Source of the DNA: Alsobacter metallidurans
Lineage (GTDB): Bacteria; Pseudomonadota; Alphaproteobacteria; Rhizobiales; Beijerinckiaceae
Length of the DNA: 64,000 bases
Assembly: GCF_014636935.1 (NCBI RefSeq)
Contig: NZ_BMES01000001.1
Span: forward strand, 535,373 to 599,372
Direction: 5' to 3'
Shown here: positions 59,037 to 64,000 of the stretch, in pieces
Layout: every line of letters starts with the position of its first letter
Position numbering within the stretch: position 1 is the stretch's first letter
Position numbers and translations under genes: made by a program
The notes under the pieces: generated by a model
Database searches by the model: none
What the model saw: the letters and a program-made list of their open reading frames with translations, nothing else
Told to the model about the DNA's origin: nothing

Positions 59037-60584
59037 ATGCGTTTTCTATCGCCTCTGCGCCACGCCGGCCCGGCTCTCTGCATCGCGGTCGCGCTCGGCA
59101 GCCTGGCGCTGACCGAGCCCGCGCCCGCCCAGCAAGGGCGCCCGCAGCGGGCCGAACAGGGCGAGCAACCGGCCGAGAAGGCCGACAAGGCGCGTGACGA
59201 CGCCCGCAAGTTCCCGGCCGATTCGGTCACCGAGCACACGCTGGAGCTGCCGGGCCGCACTCTGAAATTCACCGCCACGCTGGGCTCGATCCCGCTGTTC
59301 GACGGCGAGGGCGGGCCATTGCTGGCCGAGGTCGGCTTCGTCGCCTTCCAGCGCGTCGGCGGCGACCCGAGCAAGCGGCCGCTGACCTTCGCGTTTAATG
59401 GCGGCCCCGGCGCGGCGTCCGCCTATCTCAACATCGGCGCGGTCGGCCCCTGGCGGTTGCCGATGGAGAAGCCGGCTCCATCCGACAGCCCCGTCACGGC
59501 GCCGAACCCCGAAACCTGGCTCGACTTCACCGACCTCGTCTTCATCGACCCTGTCGGGACCGGCTACAGCTGGTCGACGGCCCGCGGGGACGATCTCAGA
59601 AAACGCTTCTGGTCCGTCGACGCCGACATCTCGTCGCTTGGCGTCGTGGTGCGCAAATGGGTGGAGAAGAACGGCCGGCAGGCGTCGCCCAAGGTGTTGC
59701 TCGGCGAGAGCTATGGCGGCTACCGCGCCCCGCGCCTCGCCCGCGAGTTGCAGGGCAGCCAGGGCGTCGGCGTGCGCGGCGTCGTGATGCTGTCGCCCGT
59801 GCTGGATTTCGCCTGGCGCTTCCAGCCGCGCCACTCGCCGCTGCGCTGGGTCACCGAACTGCCCTCCATGGCGGGGGCGCGCCAGGATGGCCCGCTCGAC
59901 CCCAAGGCCATGGAGGACGCCGAGCGCTACGCCGCCGGCGAGTTCATGGCCGACCTGCTCAAGGGCCCGAACGACGAAGCCGCGGTGGGCCGCATGACCG
60001 ACCGGGTTTCGGCGCTGACGGGCCTGAACAAGGACCTCGTTCGCCGCCTCGCCGGGCGCGTCGACGTGTCGACCTTTGCGCGGGAGCGGCAGCGCGGGCG
60101 GCTCTCCAGCGCGTATGACGCCACCGTGACGGGCATCGACCCTCAGCCCTATGCGGCGTCGGCCGGCCACGGCGACGACCCGGTGCTCGACGCCGTGGAG
60201 GCGCCGCTCTCGTCCGCGATGACGGACCTGTACCGCCGCCTCGGCTGGCGGATCGATCGTCCCTACCGGTTGCTGAACCGCGAGGTGAACGCGCAGTGGC
60301 AGTGGGGCGGCCGGCGTAGCGCCCCGGAGGCGCTGGGCGACCTGCGCGACGCGCTGGCGCTGGATCCCAACCTGAAGGCGCTCGTGGTGCACGGCGCGAC
60401 CGATCTGGTGACGCCCTATTTCGAGAACAAGCTCCTCCTGGCGCAACTGCCGCCGCTGGGCGGGCGCGATCGGCTGCGCCTCCAGGTCTACCCCGGCGGC
60501 CACATGTTCTACGCCCGCGACGACGCCCGGCGCGCCTTCCGGGCCGACGCTGAAGCGCTGTATCCGCCGGTTCGGGCGGATTGA
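59037..60584 (+). CDS. Exported S10 family serine carboxypeptidase
   Basis: A 515-aa secreted or periplasmic carboxypeptidase. ATG 59037 gives MRFLSPLRHAGPALCIAVAL, a signal peptide ending near PAPAQQ; TGGGAGCC lies upstream. Oxyanion region TFAFNGGPGAASAYLNIGAV, nucleophile Ser in LLGESYGGYRAPRLA, Asp in VVHGATDLVTPYFENK, His in VYPGGHMFYARDDA: the complete S10 triad. Peptidases of this family act at acidic pH on peptide C-termini. They are mostly known from eukaryotes, with a sizable bacterial branch. Encoded alone. Confidence 0.93.
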   Translation: MRFLSPLRHAGPALCIAVALGSLALTEPAPAQQGRPQRAEQGEQPAEKADKARDDARKFPADSVTEHTLELPGRTLKFTATLGSIPLFDGEGGPLLAEVGFVAFQRVGGDPSKRPLTFAFNGGPGAASAYLNIGAVGPWRLPMEKPAPSDSPVTAPNPETWLDFTDLVFIDPVGTGYSWSTARGDDLRKRFWSVDADISSLGVVVRKWVEKNGRQASPKVLLGESYGGYRAPRLARELQGSQGVGVRGVVMLSPVLDFAWRFQPRHSPLRWVTELPSMAGARQDGPLDPKAMEDAERYAAGEFMADLLKGPNDEAAVGRMTDRVSALTGLNKDLVRRLAGRVDVSTFARERQRGRLSSAYDATVTGIDPQPYAASAGHGDDPVLDAVEAPLSSAMTDLYRRLGWRIDRPYRLLNREVNAQWQWGGRRSAPEALGDLRDALALDPNLKALVVHGATDLVTPYFENKLLLAQLPPLGGRDRLRLQVYPGGHMFYARDDARRAFRADAEALYPPVRAD

Positions 60585-60658
60585 GGCGAGGCGCCCGACG
60601 GGTGTGCAGCCTCTGCTCAACACGCGCTCACCGCATGCCTGATATGAGAGCATATGCG

Positions 60659-60687
60659 TTGATGGAGGGGCTCCCGCCCCGCATATA
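60659..60687 (+). promoter_or_regulatory. Promoter of candidate small RNA
   Basis: TTGATG (60659-60664), exactly 17 bp, CATATA (60682-60687). The predicted transcription start is at about 60694, which is where the closing stem of the RNA begins. The spacer contains GGGGC-TCCC-GCCCC. Confidence 0.6.
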
Positions 60688-60693
60688 GGGGGT

Positions 60694-60831
60694 GGTTCCG
60701 GTCGTGGTCTCCACCTTCCCCCTCCCGGTGTTGAGCCCACGTTGGACCGTTCCCCTCTGGACGGTTTTCGGGTTTCGATCCGGAACGACTCCAAAATGGC
60801 CGGGCGTCTCGCGACGTCCGGCCCTTTTTTT
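60694..60831 (+). ncRNA. Candidate small regulatory RNA, about 138 nt
   Basis: No protein frame fits, but structure is strong. GTTCCGG-TCG (60695-60704) pairs with CGA-T-CCGGAAC (60776-60786), a 10-bp closing stem with one bulge. Inside, ACCGT pairs with ACGGT around a TCCCCTCTGG loop, and AGCCC can pair with GGGTT. A C/U-rich single-stranded stretch CTTCCCCCTCCCGG near 60714-60727 resembles anti-Shine-Dalgarno seeds of rhizobial sRNAs. A perfect-type terminator follows: GGCCGGGCGTC (60798-60808), TCGC, GACGTCCGGCC (60813-60823), then seven T. A consensus-like promoter sits just upstream. I could not assign it to a named RNA family. Confidence 0.6.
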
Positions 60832-60846
60832 GTTTTGAGCCTCTCT

Positions 60847-60960
60847 CCGTCATTGCGTGCGGAGCGAAGCAATCCAATCCAGCTGACGCTGCTCCAGTGA
60901 GCGCCGAGCCTTTCGCCCGGCGTCTGGATCGCCTCGTCGTTTCGCTCCTCGCAATGACGG
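60847..60960. repeat. Dispersed intergenic palindrome, family A (copy 5)
   Basis: CCGTCATTGCGTGCGGAGC with GAAGCAATCCAATCCAG; the inverse arm CGTCTGGATCGCC and CTCGCAATGACGG. It lies between the small-RNA terminator and the tctC-type gene. Confidence 0.88.
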
Positions 60961-60969
60961 CGAGCAGCA

Positions 60970-61950
60970 TCAATCCACCTTCGCGCCCGAGATGCGGATC
61001 ACCTCGGCCCATTTCGTGATCTCGCCGGGGATCATCGCGCCGAGCTGCTGCGGCGTCTTCATCGCCACCGTGAGGCCCTGCCGCGCCATGGCGTCCTGGG
61101 CGGCCGGCTTGGCGAGGCCCGCCGCCACGGCCTTGTAGAGCGTCTCCACCACGGCGTCCGGCGTCCTGGCCGGCGCGAACAGCGCGAACCAGGCGTCCGC
61201 CTCCACGCCCGAGACGCCCTGCTCGCCCAGCGTGGCGACGGTGGGCAGCTTGGCGGCGCGCGTCGCGCTCGCCACCGCGAGCGCCTTCAGCTCGCCGCCC
61301 TCGATCTGCGAAATCACGCTCGGCAGCGTCGCGAAGGCGACGTCGATGCGCCCGGCCAGGAGTTCGGTGGTCATCGGCGCCGCGCCCTTGAACGGCACAT
61401 GCAGGAGGTCGATCCCGGCCCGCGTCTTGAACAGCTCGGCGGCCAGATGCGAGGCCGAGCCGTTGCCGGTGGACCCGTAGGTGAGCGCGCCGGGCTTGTC
61501 CTTGGCGAGCTTCACCAGCTCGGCCGCCGTTTCGGCCGGCAGGTCCTTGCGGGCCACCAGCACGTGCTGGATGTCGGCGACGCCCGCCACCGGGGCGAAG
61601 TCCCGGGCGGCGTCGTAGGGCGTGGTCTTCAGCAGGCTCTGGTTGGTGGCGTGCGTCTGGTTGGTGCCCAGCACCAGCGTGTAGCCGTCCGGCTCGGCCC
61701 GCGCGACCGCCTGCGAGCCGACGATGCCGCTCGCCCCGGCGCGATTCTCGACGATGATCGATTGTTTCAGCTCCGCCCCGGCCTCCTGGGCGATCAGCCT
61801 GGCCACCACGTCCACGGGGCCGCCGGCCGGGTAGGGGACCACCAGCGTGATCGTGCGGCTCGGAAAGCCTTGCGCCAGGACGCCGCCTGATGGCGCCGCG
61901 CAGGCGCACAGGATGGCGGCCGCCAGCGCGGCGCGACGTGAAAAGCCCAT
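60970..61950 (-). CDS. Tripartite tricarboxylate transporter-type binding protein (TctC/Bug family)
   Basis: A 326-aa periplasmic solute receptor. GGAGGAATGAT precedes ATG 61950. The signal peptide is MGFSRRAALAAAILCACAAP with VLA-Q as the likely site. Bug-family signatures: ITLVVPYPAGGPVDVVARLI, SIIVENRAGASGIVGSQAVA, LTYGSTGNGSASHLAAELFK and FKGAAPMTTELLAGRIDVAF. These bind carboxylates through two water-mediated beta-strands. No tctA or tctB membrane genes lie alongside, so it is an orphan receptor, a common situation in this family. Confidence 0.94.
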   Translation of the reverse strand: MGFSRRAALAAAILCACAAPSGGVLAQGFPSRTITLVVPYPAGGPVDVVARLIAQEAGAELKQSIIVENRAGASGIVGSQAVARAEPDGYTLVLGTNQTHATNQSLLKTTPYDAARDFAPVAGVADIQHVLVARKDLPAETAAELVKLAKDKPGALTYGSTGNGSASHLAAELFKTRAGIDLLHVPFKGAAPMTTELLAGRIDVAFATLPSVISQIEGGELKALAVASATRAAKLPTVATLGEQGVSGVEADAWFALFAPARTPDAVVETLYKAVAAGLAKPAAQDAMARQGLTVAMKTPQQLGAMIPGEITKWAEVIRISGAKVD

Positions 61951-62031
61951 ATCATTCCTCCCATTGACCTTACCGATCACGGCTTTTGGCTTGCCGTGAT
62001 TGCGTGCCCGCACTAGGGTCCGCCCGCCTGA

Positions 62032-63294
<1,263 letters not shown>

Positions 63295-63385
63295 GGCGGT
63301 CCGGCCGGGCGCTTGCTCCCGGGTTTGGGCCGGCATAACGGCAGATGTCAGGTCGTGGACGTCCGGCTCTCGAGGCTCCACCTCT

Positions 63386-63464
63386 CCGTCATGGCCGGGC
63401 TCGCCCCGGCCATCCACGCCGGAGCCCAGCGCGTGGATGCCCGAGTCGAGCCCGGGCATGACGG
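63386..63464. repeat. Dispersed intergenic palindrome, family E
   Basis: CCGTCATGGCCGGGCTCGCC with CATCCACGCC and GCGTGGATGC; inverse GAGCCCGGGCATGACGG. Same design as families A, B and D (an arm opening CGTCAT and closing ATGACG) but a different core. It follows the aminotransferase gene. Confidence 0.85.
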
Positions 63465-63484
63465 TGGAAAGGTTCAACCTACTC

Positions 63485-63570
63485 CCGTCATTGCGAGCCG
63501 GAGGCGAAGCAATCCAGTCTAAGAGCGCGGCTGTTAGGCTGGATTGCTTCGCTGGCGCTCGCAACGACGG
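63485..63570. repeat. Dispersed intergenic palindrome, family A (copy 6)
   Basis: CCGTCATTGCGAGCCGGAGG with GAAGCAATCCAG; inverse CTGGATTGCTTCGCTGG and CTCGCAACGACGG. Only 20 bases after the family E element. Confidence 0.9.
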
Positions 63571-64000
63571 CCGAGAGGTTTGGGCTTTGCTTCAAGCATG
63601 GCTCCGCGTTCTCCGTCCGGGCGGAGGTGAGGCGATCGGTGGAGGGGCGCCGCGAGGCGCCGGCCCATCATGGGTTTTACGCGTAGGATTCGGACGGGCC
63701 GACGCCTCGCGACCGGCGATTTTGAACCTTTCCGACCCGCGCTCCTTCCTCGTGGCCGCTCCTTGTGGGCAGCGACCAAGAGGGTGTTAAGGTGGCCGCG
63801 TCCACGGCCCCACCGTAGTGTGGGGCGGGCGGGCTGACTGCCTGGTGATGAGTTTGTACGGGCTGTGACCCCCGTGCCCACCCTCCGGCCGCTCCAGAAA
63901 GGCCTCCCGGGAGGGTGGGTCCGGTATCCCCACCCGCGCAGGCGCCGCGCCCCGACCCCGCAACGGACCGCTCCGGAAGCGTCCCCTCCCTGGGTCGAGA
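63571..64000. other. Non-coding end of window with several inverted repeats
   Basis: No frame on either strand has protein-like composition. Short hairpins are frequent: GGCGCCGCGAGGCGCC near 63646-63661, GGCCGCGTCCACGGCC near 63792-63807, CCCCACCGTAGTGTGGGG near 63809-63826, and CACCCTCC...GGAGGGTG near 63881-63919. The density of hairpins suggests either a structured RNA or a repeat cluster continuing beyond the edge. I cannot name it. Confidence 0.35.

Noticed and set aside
63534..63881. 115-codon frame on the minus strand near the window end
   Set aside because: Composition is Arg/Gly/Pro-rich and it starts within non-coding hairpin DNA and reads into a family A repeat; probably a repeat-derived spurious frame.

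Overview
The window is high-GC bacterial chromosome with dense short operons. Many junctions are 4-nt ATGA or GTGA overlaps. Gene content points to an alphaproteobacterium of the order Hyphomicrobiales (Rhizobiales): a BA14K-like exported protein, methyl-accepting chemotaxis proteins ending in GW[DE]EF, a Liv-type importer behind TTCG-N5-CGAA operators, and intergenic palindromes containing GTCATTGCGAG and GAAGCAATCCAG, which I recall as typical of this order. Core genes (pgi, ilvD, serA, murA, aspartate aminotransferase, one tRNA-Arg) argue for a chromosome. I cannot name the genus from sequence alone.

Layout. 0-3.1 kb: an RND multidrug pump (adaptor plus truncated permease) facing its TetR regulator across overlapping promoters that share one operator. 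3.1-9.4 kb: a small conserved protein, treZ, a ParA / ribbon-helix-helix / exported-protein trio and a DbpA-like DEAD-box helicase with a repetitive tail. 9.67-11.8 kb: tRNA-Arg(ACG) followed by a gene-poor stretch with a probable decayed gene and two small proteins. 11.8-24.9 kb: metabolism and housekeeping (CNNM/CorC-type CBS protein, GFA protein, glutathione S-transferase, N-methylproline-demethylase-like flavoenzyme, ilvD, aldo/keto reductase, pgi, DapA-family lyase, DoxX). 24.9-28.7 kb: a TetR-controlled HlyD/ABC-2 export operon. 28.7-36.7 kb: two large chemoreceptors around serA. 36.9-49.1 kb: a peptidoglycan-salvage neighbourhood. 49.4-55.4 kb: a LivJHMGF importer followed by a MetE-like methyltransferase. 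55.7-63.3 kb: cheW, a HerA-like ATPase, an L,D-transpeptidase, an S10 peptidase, a strong candidate small RNA, a TctC-type binding protein and aspartate aminotransferase.

The most coherent system lies at 36.9-49.1 kb. anmK, two Dpp-type ATPases and a beta-lactamase-fold hydrolase run left. A family-5 binding protein, two permeases and an acetyltransferase run right from the same intergenic region. Further right are murQ with a GntR/UTRA regulator, and murA with a BadF-type amino-sugar kinase. Two promoter regions share the exact decamer ATTGGTATTA, a candidate operator for that regulator. I read this as uptake and recycling of cell-wall sugars or muropeptides; the transported substrate is inferred.

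Intergenic space is filled with several families of long imperfect palindromes (six copies of the commonest one). Several small genes of 25-52 codons are proposed from start context and hydrophobicity. The last 430 bases hold no gene I can support.
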